Position numbers and translations under genes: made by a program. This document shows, piece after piece, positions 18,058-26,721 of a stretch of 64,000 nt of DNA (positions within the stretch are counted from its first letter, which is position 1; the number at the start of each line of letters is the position of its first letter). The DNA comes from Ferrovibrio sp965278975 (GTDB taxonomy: Bacteria; Pseudomonadota; Alphaproteobacteria; Ferrovibrionales; Ferrovibrionaceae), in the NCBI RefSeq assembly GCF_965278975.1, contig NZ_OZ257126.1:2046001-2110000 (forward strand), written 5' to 3'. Below the pieces are notes generated by a model, which was not told where the DNA came from, ran no database searches, and saw only the letters and a program-made list of their open reading frames with translations.

Positions 18058-18507
18058 ATGCGAGGGAGCTTTACGCCGCTTGGAGTCTCGGCACTTGTCA
18101 TGATCGCGCTTGCCGTGGCTTTCGGCGTTGGCTCCCTCAAGCTCGGCTTCTGGGATCACGGCATCCCCGGCTCCGGCCTGATGCCGATGATCGCCAGTCT
18201 GGCTCTATTGCCGCTGGCCTTCATCCTCCTGGTGCAGGCCATTCGTGGCCGCGAGGGCAGGGGTGAAGGCGAGGGGTTCCAGTTGCTGCCGATTGCCACG
18301 CTGGTGCTGCTCTGGGTCTATGTGGCGGCCCTGCCGCGCCTGGGCTTCGCCATTCCCACGGCGGTGATGCTGTTCATCCTGGTGAAATTCATCTATGGCC
18401 GCGGCCTGCTGCCGGCGCTTCTGGTGTCGCTGCTGGTGACGGCCGGCGGTGTCATGCTGTTCAGCATGTTCCTCGACACCCCCATTCAGGTCTGGCCCCA
18501 TGCTTGA
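18058..18507 (+). CDS. tctB: TTT small membrane subunit
   Basis: 149 residues with four hydrophobic segments, the topology of TctB. The segments include VSALVMIALAVAFGVGSLKLG and a C-terminal LLVSLLVTAGGVMLFSMFLD (cited separately). It starts 10 bases after tctC and its 3' end overlaps tctA by 8 bases. Confidence 0.88.
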   Translation: MRGSFTPLGVSALVMIALAVAFGVGSLKLGFWDHGIPGSGLMPMIASLALLPLAFILLVQAIRGREGRGEGEGFQLLPIATLVLLWVYVAALPRLGFAIPTAVMLFILVKFIYGRGLLPALLVSLLVTAGGVMLFSMFLDTPIQVWPHA

Positions 18508-20020
18508 GGCGTTGCAGCAGGTAGGCCACGGCTTTTCGCTCGCGATCCTGCCGGAAAATCTTCTCTATGCCCTGGTCGGTTCGCTGCTCGGCACGCTGGT
18601 AGGCGTACTGCCCGGACTCGGGCCGGTCACCACCATTGCCGTGCTGCTGCCGATCACCTATCAGGTCGGCTCGCCACTCGGCGCGCTGATCATGCTGGCG
18701 GCGATCTATTACGGCGCCATGTATGGCGGCTCCACCACCTCGATCCTGCTCAAGGTGCCGGGCGAGGCGGCTTCGGTCATCACCTGCATCGATGGCCATG
18801 AAATGGCCAAGCAGGGCCGCGCCGGGCCTGCCCTGGCGATTGCCGCCATCGGCTCCTTTGTTGCCGGCACGCTGGCCGTGGTCGGCCTCACGCTGATCGG
18901 GCCGATGTTTGCCCGCTTCGCGCTCAGCTTCGGGCCACCGGAATATTTCGCGCTGGCGACTTTCGGCCTGATCCTGGCCAGCACCCTGGCTGGCGGGCCG
19001 CCGCTGCGCGGCCTCTGCATGGTGTTCCTCGGCATCCTGCTTGGCCTGGTCGGCCTCGATACCATGACCGGCGATCCGCGCTTCAGCTTCGGCATTCTCG
19101 ATCTGACCAACGGCATCGGCATCGTGCCGCTGATGATGGGCATCTTTGGCCTTGGCGAAATCCTCTACAATCTGGAACAGCGCGGCACCGCAACCCTGGT
19201 GACAACCAAGATCGGCCGCATCATGCCCTCGCGCCAGGATTGGAAGGATTCCGCCTGGCCGATCGGGCGCGGCTCGGTGCTGGGCTTCCTGCTCGGCCTG
19301 ATCCCCGGCGGCGGTGCTATTCTCGGTTCGCTGCTCAGCTACACCATCGAGAAGAATCTGTCGAAGAACCCTGAGAGTTTCGGCAAGGGCAACATAGCCG
19401 GTGTTGCCGGCCCGGAATCGGCCAATAACTCGGCTGCCTCCGCTGCCTTCGTGCCGCTGCTCACACTCGGTATTCCCGGCAATGCGGTTACTGCCGTGCT
19501 GCTGGCGGCCCTGCTGATCCAGAATATCGAGCCAGGCCCGTTGATGCTGGTGAAGCATGCCGATGTGTTCTGGGGCGTTATTGCCTCGATGTATGTCGGC
19601 AACGTCATGCTGCTGATCCTCAACCTGCCGCTGGTCGGCCTGTGGGTGCAGCTGCTGCGCGTGCCGTTCTGGATCCTCAGCCCGGTGGTGATCGCCATCG
19701 CCATCCTGGGCGCCTACAGCCTGCGCAATGCCTGGTTCGATGTCGGCGTACTGATGGCCGGCGGCGTGATCGGCTATCTGTTCCGCAAGGCCAGCATCGA
19801 AGCCGGGCCGCTGATCATGGCCTTCATCCTGGCCGATCTGCTCGATACCTCGCTGCGGCAGTCCCTGCTGATGGGCGATGGCAACCCGATGATCCTGATC
19901 AGCCGGCCGATGTCTGGCATCATCCTGCTGCTTGGTCTGGTGGTGCTGGTGATGCAGCTTCTGGCCTGGCGGCGCAGTAATGCGGCCCTTGGGCTGGAAC
20001 CACAGGAAGAGGTGAAATGA
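18500..20020 (+). CDS. tctA: TTT large membrane subunit
   Basis: 506 residues with about twelve membrane segments. The conserved TctA features GVLPGLGPVTTIAVLLPITY near residue 40 and LIPGGGAILGSLLSY and GNIAGVAGPESANNSA in the middle are clear. The start at 18500 overlaps the end of tctB; the open frame extends further upstream but without support. It moves the TctC-bound acid across the inner membrane using the ion gradient. It overlaps the next gene by ATGA, coupling transport to the molybdenum hydroxylase. Confidence 0.92.
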   Translation: MLEALQQVGHGFSLAILPENLLYALVGSLLGTLVGVLPGLGPVTTIAVLLPITYQVGSPLGALIMLAAIYYGAMYGGSTTSILLKVPGEAASVITCIDGHEMAKQGRAGPALAIAAIGSFVAGTLAVVGLTLIGPMFARFALSFGPPEYFALATFGLILASTLAGGPPLRGLCMVFLGILLGLVGLDTMTGDPRFSFGILDLTNGIGIVPLMMGIFGLGEILYNLEQRGTATLVTTKIGRIMPSRQDWKDSAWPIGRGSVLGFLLGLIPGGGAILGSLLSYTIEKNLSKNPESFGKGNIAGVAGPESANNSAASAAFVPLLTLGIPGNAVTAVLLAALLIQNIEPGPLMLVKHADVFWGVIASMYVGNVMLLILNLPLVGLWVQLLRVPFWILSPVVIAIAILGAYSLRNAWFDVGVLMAGGVIGYLFRKASIEAGPLIMAFILADLLDTSLRQSLLMGDGNPMILISRPMSGIILLLGLVVLVMQLLAWRRSNAALGLEPQEEVK

Positions 20021-22308
20021 CCGCTTCCTCGGCAAGCCCGGTGCGCTCCGACCAGGTGCGGCCCGATGCGGTGGAGAAGGTGAGCGGCGCCGCTCGCTTT
20101 GTCACCGACGTCACCGTGCCTGGCATGCTGCATGCCAAGCTGCTGCGCAGTCCGTTGCCGCATGCGCGGATCAAGGGGATTGATGCCGAGGCGGCACGGC
20201 AAATGCCGGGCGTGGTGGCGGTGCTGACCGGTGCGGATTTCGCCGGATTGAATCACCACTGGGGCTTGTTCCTGCGTGACCGGCCGCTGATCGCGGTGGA
20301 CAAGGTGCGCTATGTCGGCGAGCCGGTTGCCGCCGTGGTGGCCGAGGATGAATATAGCGCCGAAGAGGCGCTGGATGCGATTTTGGTGGATTACGAGGAC
20401 TTGCCCTATGTGACCGACGCCGAGGCAGCATTGGCGCCGGATGCGCCACTGCTGCATGAGCGCATGGACACGCTGAAGGATTTCTACTTCAAGGGTCAGG
20501 CCAAGCCGGTGGCCGGCAGCAATGTGTTTCAGAATTTTGCCTATGAGACCGGCGATGTGGATGCCGCGATGGCCGCGGCCCACCGGGTATTCGAGGATAC
20601 CTACGATTTCCCCATGGTTTTCCACTATGCGCTGGAGCCGCATTGCGTGATTGCCGATTACGATCCGCGTGATGGCTTCAGCCTGTGGAGCTGCGGCCAG
20701 TCGCCGAGCGCAGTGCAGAAGGTGATCGGTGCCATCTTCGGCGTGCCGCAGGGCAAGATCCGCGTGCGCGTGCCCTATGTCGGCGGCGGATTCGGCGGCA
20801 AGGCTTCGGTGAAGCTCGATCCGCTGGTAGCCGGTTTGGCCTGGAAGCTGCACAAGCCGGTGCGGCTCTGCCTTTCGGTCTCGGAATCGATGCTCACCTG
20901 CCGCCGCCTCAGCGCCACGGTATCGCTGCGCACCGCCGTGGCTGCCGATGGTACGCTGCTTGCGAAAGCCGTGCGCGTGGTGATGAATGGTGGCGCCTAT
21001 GCCGATACCGGGCCGGCGGTGGCGATCAAGGCGGCCAACCGTGCCATCGGCCCCTATCGTATTCCCAACCTGCGGCTTGAATCGCTCGCCGTCTATACCA
21101 ATACCGTGCCGGGCGCCGCCTTCCGTTCCATCGGCGGACCGCAGGCGGTATGGGCCACGGAATCGCAGATGGATCAGATCGCCGACGCGCTGGGCATCGA
21201 GCCGCTGGAACTGCGCCGGCGCAACCTGCTGCGCCGGGGTGAAACGGTGCGGCCCGATCTGCGGCCCATCGATGTGGATATGGGCGAGGCACTGGACATT
21301 GTGGCGCAGGCATTGCCGCCGCAGGGCGCGAGGGGCGAAGCACCGGCGCGCGGCCTGGCAGTGGCAGCCAGCGATCCCGGCATCATGGCGGTCGGCTCGG
21401 CCATGGTGCGGCTGCATATCGATGGCTCGATGGTGGTATTCGCCAACAGCGTCGAACTCGGCCAGGGCGTGCGGGCTGTGCTGGCGAAGCTGGCGGCTGA
21501 TGCGCTGGCCCAGCCTGTCGAGCAGGTGAGCGTCGCCGAACCTGATACGCTGACCACGCCGTTCGACTGGGGCACCGGTGCCAGCCGCTCCACCGTGATC
21601 GTCGGCCTGGCGGTGCAGGAAGCGGCTGCCGATGCCGCACGCAAGATTCTGGAACTTGCTGCAATTGCCTTCGAGACCACAGTTGAGCAATGCCGCCTGG
21701 CGCCGGGTGGTGTGCTGGTCGGCAATGAATTGCACAGTTTCCGCGATATCATGCATCGCTGCTTTGGCATCGATAGCGGCGAGGTGACAGGTCTTGGCGC
21801 CATCACGCCGCAATATCGCGGCGGGGCTTTTGTGCAGGCGCCGCTATTCTGGGAAACCGCCGCTGCCGGCTGCGAGATCGATGTGGACGAAGGTACCGGC
21901 GCCATTGCCGTGCGGCGCTATATCAGTGTTGCCGATGTCGGCAAGGTGATAAATCGCGTGGCTGCAGAGGGGCAGGACGAAGGTGCTGCGATGCAGGGCA
22001 TCGGCCATGGCCTGTTCGAGGAACTGCTCTACGAAGACGGTCAGCCGGTGAATGCCAGCATGATCGATTATCATGTGCCGGGTATCGACGAAGCGCCGGA
22101 TGAATTCCATACCGTGCTGATCGAGGGCGGTGACGGCCCAGGCCCCGGTGGCGCGCGCGGGATGGGCGAGGGCGCCATCCTGCCGGCGGCACCTGCCATC
22201 GCCAACGCCCTGGCGCGCCGCTATGGCGTGCGTATCAAGAGCCTGCCGCTGACGCCGGAAAAGGTCTGGCGCGCGCTGCATGATGCCAAGCGCAAAGGAG
22301 TCGCGTGA
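20017..22308 (+). CDS. xanthine dehydrogenase/CoxL-family molybdopterin-binding large subunit
   Basis: 763 residues. The N-terminal fumarylacetoacetase-like domain (VRPDAVEKVSGAARFVTDV) is followed by molybdopterin-binding segments: YVGGGFGGK, PGAAFRSIGGPQAV and, near the C-terminus, GARGMGEGAILPAAPAIANA, which contains the catalytic Glu. The active-site loop reads AFRSIGG, not the AYRCSFR of true CO dehydrogenase, so a carbon hydroxylation of a heterocycle or aldehyde is more likely than CO oxidation. It is encoded with its FAD and 2Fe-2S subunits in the order large - CoxG - FAD - FeS. Cytosolic, assembled with a molybdopterin cofactor. Confidence 0.9.
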   Translation: MTASSASPVRSDQVRPDAVEKVSGAARFVTDVTVPGMLHAKLLRSPLPHARIKGIDAEAARQMPGVVAVLTGADFAGLNHHWGLFLRDRPLIAVDKVRYVGEPVAAVVAEDEYSAEEALDAILVDYEDLPYVTDAEAALAPDAPLLHERMDTLKDFYFKGQAKPVAGSNVFQNFAYETGDVDAAMAAAHRVFEDTYDFPMVFHYALEPHCVIADYDPRDGFSLWSCGQSPSAVQKVIGAIFGVPQGKIRVRVPYVGGGFGGKASVKLDPLVAGLAWKLHKPVRLCLSVSESMLTCRRLSATVSLRTAVAADGTLLAKAVRVVMNGGAYADTGPAVAIKAANRAIGPYRIPNLRLESLAVYTNTVPGAAFRSIGGPQAVWATESQMDQIADALGIEPLELRRRNLLRRGETVRPDLRPIDVDMGEALDIVAQALPPQGARGEAPARGLAVAASDPGIMAVGSAMVRLHIDGSMVVFANSVELGQGVRAVLAKLAADALAQPVEQVSVAEPDTLTTPFDWGTGASRSTVIVGLAVQEAAADAARKILELAAIAFETTVEQCRLAPGGVLVGNELHSFRDIMHRCFGIDSGEVTGLGAITPQYRGGAFVQAPLFWETAAAGCEIDVDEGTGAIAVRRYISVADVGKVINRVAAEGQDEGAAMQGIGHGLFEELLYEDGQPVNASMIDYHVPGIDEAPDEFHTVLIEGGDGPGPGGARGMGEGAILPAAPAIANALARRYGVRIKSLPLTPEKVWRALHDAKRKGVA

Positions 22309-22751
22309 TGGATTTCGCCATGTCCATGCCGCTGCCCCGCGCGCCGCAGGAAGTCTGGCCGGTGCTGCTGGATTTCCGCCGCATTGCCGGCTGCATCCCC
22401 GGCTGCGAGCAGGTGGAGGAAGTGGCTGAGCTGGCGCATTACAAGGCCGTGCTGAAGCAGAAGATCGGCCCCTTCAAGCTGGAAGTGCCGGCGGAAATCT
22501 TCATCGACGAGATGCGGGCCAATGAGCTGGTGCGGGCCCGGGCCACCGGGCGCGACAAGTTCACCGGCACCAATTTCACGGTGAATTTCGAGGTGATGCT
22601 GCAGGCCGAGCCGCAATCGGCACTGAATGTGCAAGCCGGATTGCAGGTGGCGGGCCGGTTGGCATCGCTGGGCTATTCGGTGATCCGCAAGAAGGCGGAT
22701 GAGAATTTCGCCGAGTTCAGCCAGCAATTGCAGCAGGAGGTGCTGCGCTGA
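22308..22751 (+). CDS. CoxG-like SRPBCC protein
   Basis: 147 residues of the SRPBCC fold. MPLPRAPQEVWPVLLDFRRIAGCIPGCEQ is the family opening (longest exact part: VWPVLLDFRRIAGCIPGC), and the C-terminus has LGYSVIRKKADENFAEF. CoxG proteins help recruit or mature molybdenum hydroxylases at the membrane. The start is fixed by the TGATG overlap with the large subunit; the stop overlaps the FAD subunit in the same way. Confidence 0.88.
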   Translation: MDFAMSMPLPRAPQEVWPVLLDFRRIAGCIPGCEQVEEVAELAHYKAVLKQKIGPFKLEVPAEIFIDEMRANELVRARATGRDKFTGTNFTVNFEVMLQAEPQSALNVQAGLQVAGRLASLGYSVIRKKADENFAEFSQQLQQEVLR

Positions 22752-23638
22752 TGCTGCCGCGCCGCTTCAACCTGCATCGTCCCCGCTCGCTCTCCGAAGT
22801 CTTCGGGCTGCTGGATCAATATGGCGATGATGCTTCCGTCTATGCCGGGGGCACCGAACTGCTGATCGCGCTGAAGGCCCGCGTGCTGCATTACCCGCAT
22901 CTGATCGATCTGAAGGCGCTGAGCGAACTAGCCGCGATTGAGGAGTATGATGGCGATGTGGTGATCGGCGCGCTGGCCAGCCATCATCGCATTGCCACGC
23001 ATCCACTGGTGCGCGGCGTGGTGCCGGCCTATGCCGACTTAAGCGATGGCATCGCCAATATCCGCGTGCGCTGCGCCGGCACGCTCGGCGGCAATCTGTG
23101 CTTCGCCGAACCCCATGCCGATCCGCCGGCCATGCTGGCGGCCCTGGGCGCCCGGGTGCGGCTGCACAGCAAGGAGGGCCAGCGCGACTGCGCGGTGGCC
23201 GACTTCATCCTGGGCGATTTCGAGACCGCGCGGCAGCCGGGCGAGGTGATGACCGCGATCTTGATTCCCAAGCCCGCACCGGAACTGAAAGCTGCTTATC
23301 GCTGCTATGGTGCCGGTGAGCGTCCGGCGGCGGGTGCCGCCGTGGCGATCCTGCCGGATGCGGCCGGCAATGTCGCCGCAGCACAGTTCTGGATCGGCGC
23401 GGTGAGCGGCCAGCCTGCCGCCCTGACGGCCACGATGGCGGCGGCCGGCGGCAAGCCCTTGGGTGAACTAGCGGAAGCCTGCCTTGCCGTGGCCGCCGAC
23501 GAGATCGCAGCCATCGCGGCGTCCGATGACAGTCACGGCAGCGCCGATTACAAGCGCCATCTGGCATTGACCATGCTGGAGCGCGCGCTGGCGGCAGCTC
23601 TGGGCGGCGAAGCACGGGCGGAACGGATGCGGGCATGA
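22751..23638 (+). CDS. FAD-binding medium subunit of molybdenum hydroxylase
   Basis: 295 residues. FAD-binding segments YAGGTELLIALKAR and the second motif GTLGGNLCFAEPHADPPA are typical of CoxM or XdhA FAD domains, and a CO-dehydrogenase flavoprotein C-terminal domain follows from about residue 185. It passes electrons from the molybdenum and 2Fe-2S centres to an acceptor. It overlaps its neighbours by 1 to 4 bases on each side. Confidence 0.9.
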   Translation: MLPRRFNLHRPRSLSEVFGLLDQYGDDASVYAGGTELLIALKARVLHYPHLIDLKALSELAAIEEYDGDVVIGALASHHRIATHPLVRGVVPAYADLSDGIANIRVRCAGTLGGNLCFAEPHADPPAMLAALGARVRLHSKEGQRDCAVADFILGDFETARQPGEVMTAILIPKPAPELKAAYRCYGAGERPAAGAAVAILPDAAGNVAAAQFWIGAVSGQPAALTATMAAAGGKPLGELAEACLAVAADEIAAIAASDDSHGSADYKRHLALTMLERALAAALGGEARAERMRA

Positions 23639-24111
23639 GCGATAGTCAGGCCATAGCGAAAATCCGCATCACGCCGCTGGTGAACGGCCAGCCGCGCGAA
23701 GTCGAAATCGAACCGAGCGAATTGCTGGTGGATTTCCTGCGCAACCGCTTAGGGCTTACCGGCACCAAACGGTCCTGCGATGTGGAGGTCTGCGGCGCCT
23801 GCACCGTGCTGCTGGATGGTCTGCCGGCCAGCGCCTGTTCAACATTGGCCGCCGATGCCGATGGCCGCGATGTTCTGACCATCGAGGGCGTGGGCGAGAA
23901 TGGCGAGCTGGATCGTATTCAGCAGGCTTTCGTGGACCACGGCGCGCTGCAATGCGGTTTCTGTACGCCGGGCTTTGTGATGGCGGTGCGTGCTTTGCTG
24001 GCTTTGCATGAAAAACCTTCGGAAGCGACGATCCGGCATTTCCTGCGCGGCAACATCTGCCGCTGTACCGGCTATGTGAAGATCATCGAAGCGGTGAAGA
24101 GCCTTGTTTGA
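23635..24111 (+). CDS. 2Fe-2S small subunit of molybdenum hydroxylase
   Basis: 158 residues. The N-terminal plant-type ferredoxin cluster is in GTKRSCDVEVCGACTVLLDG, with a further Cys in SACSTLA. The C-terminal helical cluster domain carries CGFCTPGFVMA and RGNICRCTGYVKIIEAV. All eight cluster cysteines are visible, so the subunit should be functional. ATGA overlap with the FAD subunit. Confidence 0.93.
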   Translation: MSDSQAIAKIRITPLVNGQPREVEIEPSELLVDFLRNRLGLTGTKRSCDVEVCGACTVLLDGLPASACSTLAADADGRDVLTIEGVGENGELDRIQQAFVDHGALQCGFCTPGFVMAVRALLALHEKPSEATIRHFLRGNICRCTGYVKIIEAVKSLV

Positions 24112-25084
24112 TCTGAGTATCAGTTCCGATGGCCGTGAAACACCGGCCGCCTTCCGCGCCAAGCTCGCTGCCGGCGTGCAGGATGGGCAGCGCCGCCGCG
24201 TGTGGATCGCCAACCATCTGTTCCAGCGCGATCCGATTGCGCTGGCCGCTGCCGCTTTGGAGGCAAGCCCGCTGATCGATGTGGCGCTGATGGCGATGTC
24301 GCCCTTCGCCATGCATCCAGTGCAGCTGGCTATGAGTGCCGCCACGCTGGACGAGCTTTATCCCGGCCGCATCACGCTCTGCCTCGGGGTCGGGGCGCCG
24401 GTCGATCTCGGTTCGGTGGGCCTGGAAATACCCAAGCCGCTGGCACCGATGCGCGAAGCGCTGCGCGTGGTGCGCGCGCTGCTGGCTGGCGAGACGGTGA
24501 AGTTTCAGGGTGAAACTTTCCGTGTCGATAGCCGCCGGCTGGTGTATGCGCCAGGGCCGCTGCCAGTGATCCTGGCCGCTTCGGGGCCGAAGATGCTGGA
24601 ACTGGCCGGTGCCGAAGCCGATGGCGTGTTGCTTTCGGCAGCCACTTCCATCGACTTCATGCGCTGGTGCCTGAATCATGTGGCGCGCGGTTCCAATGGG
24701 CGCAGTGTGCGCCGTATCGGCCTGGTCTATGGCTCGGTGGCTGCGGATGCTGCCGAGGCGTATCAGCGCCTGCGCCGCGTGCTGGCCATCGTGCTGCGCG
24801 GCCAGCATCATCGCTTCAATCTCGAACTGGCCGGCAACACGCTCGACCAGGCGGCTTTGCGTGCCGCCGTAGCAGCCGAGGATTGGCCGGCGGCCAATGC
24901 GCTGCTTACCGACCGCATCGTTTCCAGCCATGCCGCCAGCGGCACGGCGGCGGAAGTGGCCGCCCGTTTTGCCGCCTATGGTGCCGCCGGCCTCGATGAA
25001 TTGGTGCTGAGCGGCGTGAGCGAAAGCCAGCAGGTTTCGGATTTGATCAAGGCGGCCATGACGGCCGCGAAGGGGGACAAATGA
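24104..25084 (+). CDS. LLM-class (luciferase-like) flavin-dependent oxidoreductase
   Basis: 326 residues of a TIM-barrel bacterial-luciferase fold, with motifs GRITLCLGVGAPVDLGSVGL and PVILAASGPKMLELAGAEADG. The start is a TTG at 24104 that overlaps the FeS subunit stop; no ATG exists that would leave a complete N-terminus. It probably uses reduced FMN or F420. An FMN-type flavin reductase gene two positions downstream favours FMNH2-dependent monooxygenation. The substrate is not known. Confidence 0.82.
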   Translation: MFDLSISSDGRETPAAFRAKLAAGVQDGQRRRVWIANHLFQRDPIALAAAALEASPLIDVALMAMSPFAMHPVQLAMSAATLDELYPGRITLCLGVGAPVDLGSVGLEIPKPLAPMREALRVVRALLAGETVKFQGETFRVDSRRLVYAPGPLPVILAASGPKMLELAGAEADGVLLSAATSIDFMRWCLNHVARGSNGRSVRRIGLVYGSVAADAAEAYQRLRRVLAIVLRGQHHRFNLELAGNTLDQAALRAAVAAEDWPAANALLTDRIVSSHAASGTAAEVAARFAAYGAAGLDELVLSGVSESQQVSDLIKAAMTAAKGDK

Positions 25085-26082
25085 AATTCAGTATCTGCCT
25101 ACCCACCGGCTTTGAAGGCGTGATGTATCCGATCCCGTTCGTGCAGCCGGAGGATTTCGTCAAGCTGGGCGTGCTGTGCGAGAAGCTGGGGTATGACTCG
25201 GTCTGGGGCAACGATCACATCACCACCCAGAAATATGTGAGCGAACTGTTTCCGGGCACGCCGCCGGCTTTCTACGAGCCGTTGATCACGCTGACCGCTA
25301 TCGGTGCTGCAACCACCAAGCTGCGCCTTGGCACGTCTCTGCTGGTGCTGCCGATGCGCGATCCGGTGTATCTGGCCAAGCAAGTCACCACCATGGACCA
25401 GCTTACCAATGGCCGTTTCGTGCTGGGCATCGGCCTGGGTGCCTATCGCGAGGAATTCGCTGCCTGGAACACGCGCCTTGCCAAGGCACGGCGCGGCGAC
25501 ATGATGGATGATGGCATCGCCGCCCTGCTCAAGCTGCTCTACGACAAGAGCGCCAGCCATGAAGGCCCGTTTTACGGCTTCAAGGACGTGGAGATGTTCC
25601 CCAAGGCCAAGCAGCAACCATTCCCGCTGTTCATCGGTGGCCACAATGTCGAAGTGGTGGAGCGCGCCGCGCGCTATGGCGAGGGCTGGCTGCCCGGCTG
25701 GCGTCCGCTGGCGGAGATGAAGGAGCGGATCGAGCTGCTGCGCCGCCGCACCGCCGAACATGGCCGCGACCCCAAGGCCATCGAGGTGGCGCCGCAATTC
25801 TCCTTCACCATCGCCAAGACCATGGAAGAAGCCGAGCGCATCTACATGGAAAGCGGCCTGGTGGCGCACCGCAAGTCGCTGTCCTATACCGGCCGTGACC
25901 TCAGCCAGCAGGTGGTGGCCAATCTGGTCGGTTCGCCCGATGTGATCCTGGAAAAGATCGACTACCTGAAAACCATCGGTGTCGACCACTGCACCGCCCT
26001 GATGGTGCCTGCCAACACCATGAGCGAGTTGCAGGACCAGATCCAATGGTTCGGCGAAGCCATCCTGCCGCGAGCCTCATGA
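25081..26082 (+). CDS. LLM-class (luciferase-like) flavin-dependent monooxygenase
   Basis: 333 residues. The barrel opens with a substrate-loop strand, then YDSVWGNDHI, and NGRFVLGIGLGAYREEFAAW is the family signature. GHNVEVVERAARYGEGWLPG forms the later barrel strand. It is a second, only distantly similar LLM protein beside the previous one, so a two-component or two-step oxygenation is possible. It overlaps the preceding gene (ATGA) and the following flavin reductase. Confidence 0.87.
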   Translation: MKFSICLPTGFEGVMYPIPFVQPEDFVKLGVLCEKLGYDSVWGNDHITTQKYVSELFPGTPPAFYEPLITLTAIGAATTKLRLGTSLLVLPMRDPVYLAKQVTTMDQLTNGRFVLGIGLGAYREEFAAWNTRLAKARRGDMMDDGIAALLKLLYDKSASHEGPFYGFKDVEMFPKAKQQPFPLFIGGHNVEVVERAARYGEGWLPGWRPLAEMKERIELLRRRTAEHGRDPKAIEVAPQFSFTIAKTMEEAERIYMESGLVAHRKSLSYTGRDLSQQVVANLVGSPDVILEKIDYLKTIGVDHCTALMVPANTMSELQDQIQWFGEAILPRAS

Positions 26083-26687
26083 CAGTACAGCCCGCATACG
26101 ACCGCATCACGCTGGACAGCTTGACGCCGCCGGAGCGTTACAAGCTGCTGACCGGCAGCGTGATTCCGCGGCCCATAGCCTTCGTCACCACGCTGAACGA
26201 GGATGGCAGTGTCAATGCCGCCCCGTTCAGCCAGTTCATCATCGTGGCGGCGAATCCCGGCCTGCTGGGTTTTTCGGTCGGCCCGGCGCCGCGCGGCATC
26301 AAGGATACCTTGCGCAATGTGCGGCGCAGCGGCGAGTTCGTGATCAACACGGTGCCAGAGGAATTGGCTGAAGCCGTGCAGCTTTGCGCCGATATCGAGG
26401 AATCTGGCGTTGATGAACTGGAGAAGGCGGGGTTGACCACCCTGCCGGCAGAGATTGTCGGCCCGCCGCGCGTGGCGGAAAGCAGGATCCAGTTTGAATG
26501 CCGGGTGGAGAAGATCGTGGAATTCGGCGATGCGCCGAATTCCCTGGTGGTGGGCCGCGTGCTGCTGATGCATGCCCGCAGCGGCCTGGTGAACGGGGCT
26601 TGCCATGTGGATGCGGCGGCCAGCAATGCATTGGGTCGCATCGGCGGCCGGAATTACTGCCGGGTACGCGAATTCATCGCGGTTTGA
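26079..26687 (+). CDS. flavin reductase-like (FMN-binding split-barrel) protein
   Basis: 202 residues. The split-barrel FMN-binding fold is recognisable from VIPRPIAFVTTLNEDGSVNAAPFSQF (exact part cited: IPRPIAFVTTLNEDG) and GEFVINTV. Such proteins reduce FMN with NAD(P)H and hand it to a partner monooxygenase, here most likely one or both adjacent LLM proteins. The ATG at 26079 overlaps the stop of the upstream gene. Confidence 0.87.
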   Translation: MTVQPAYDRITLDSLTPPERYKLLTGSVIPRPIAFVTTLNEDGSVNAAPFSQFIIVAANPGLLGFSVGPAPRGIKDTLRNVRRSGEFVINTVPEELAEAVQLCADIEESGVDELEKAGLTTLPAEIVGPPRVAESRIQFECRVEKIVEFGDAPNSLVVGRVLLMHARSGLVNGACHVDAAASNALGRIGGRNYCRVREFIAV

Positions 26688-26721
26688 CCGGCTTGTGGCT
26701 ATTTGAGGATCGGAAGTGGCA

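Noticed and set aside
20017..24111. Aerobic CO dehydrogenase (CoxLMS)
   Set aside because: The active-site loop reads AFRSIGG rather than AYRCSFR, so I call it a general molybdenum hydroxylase.
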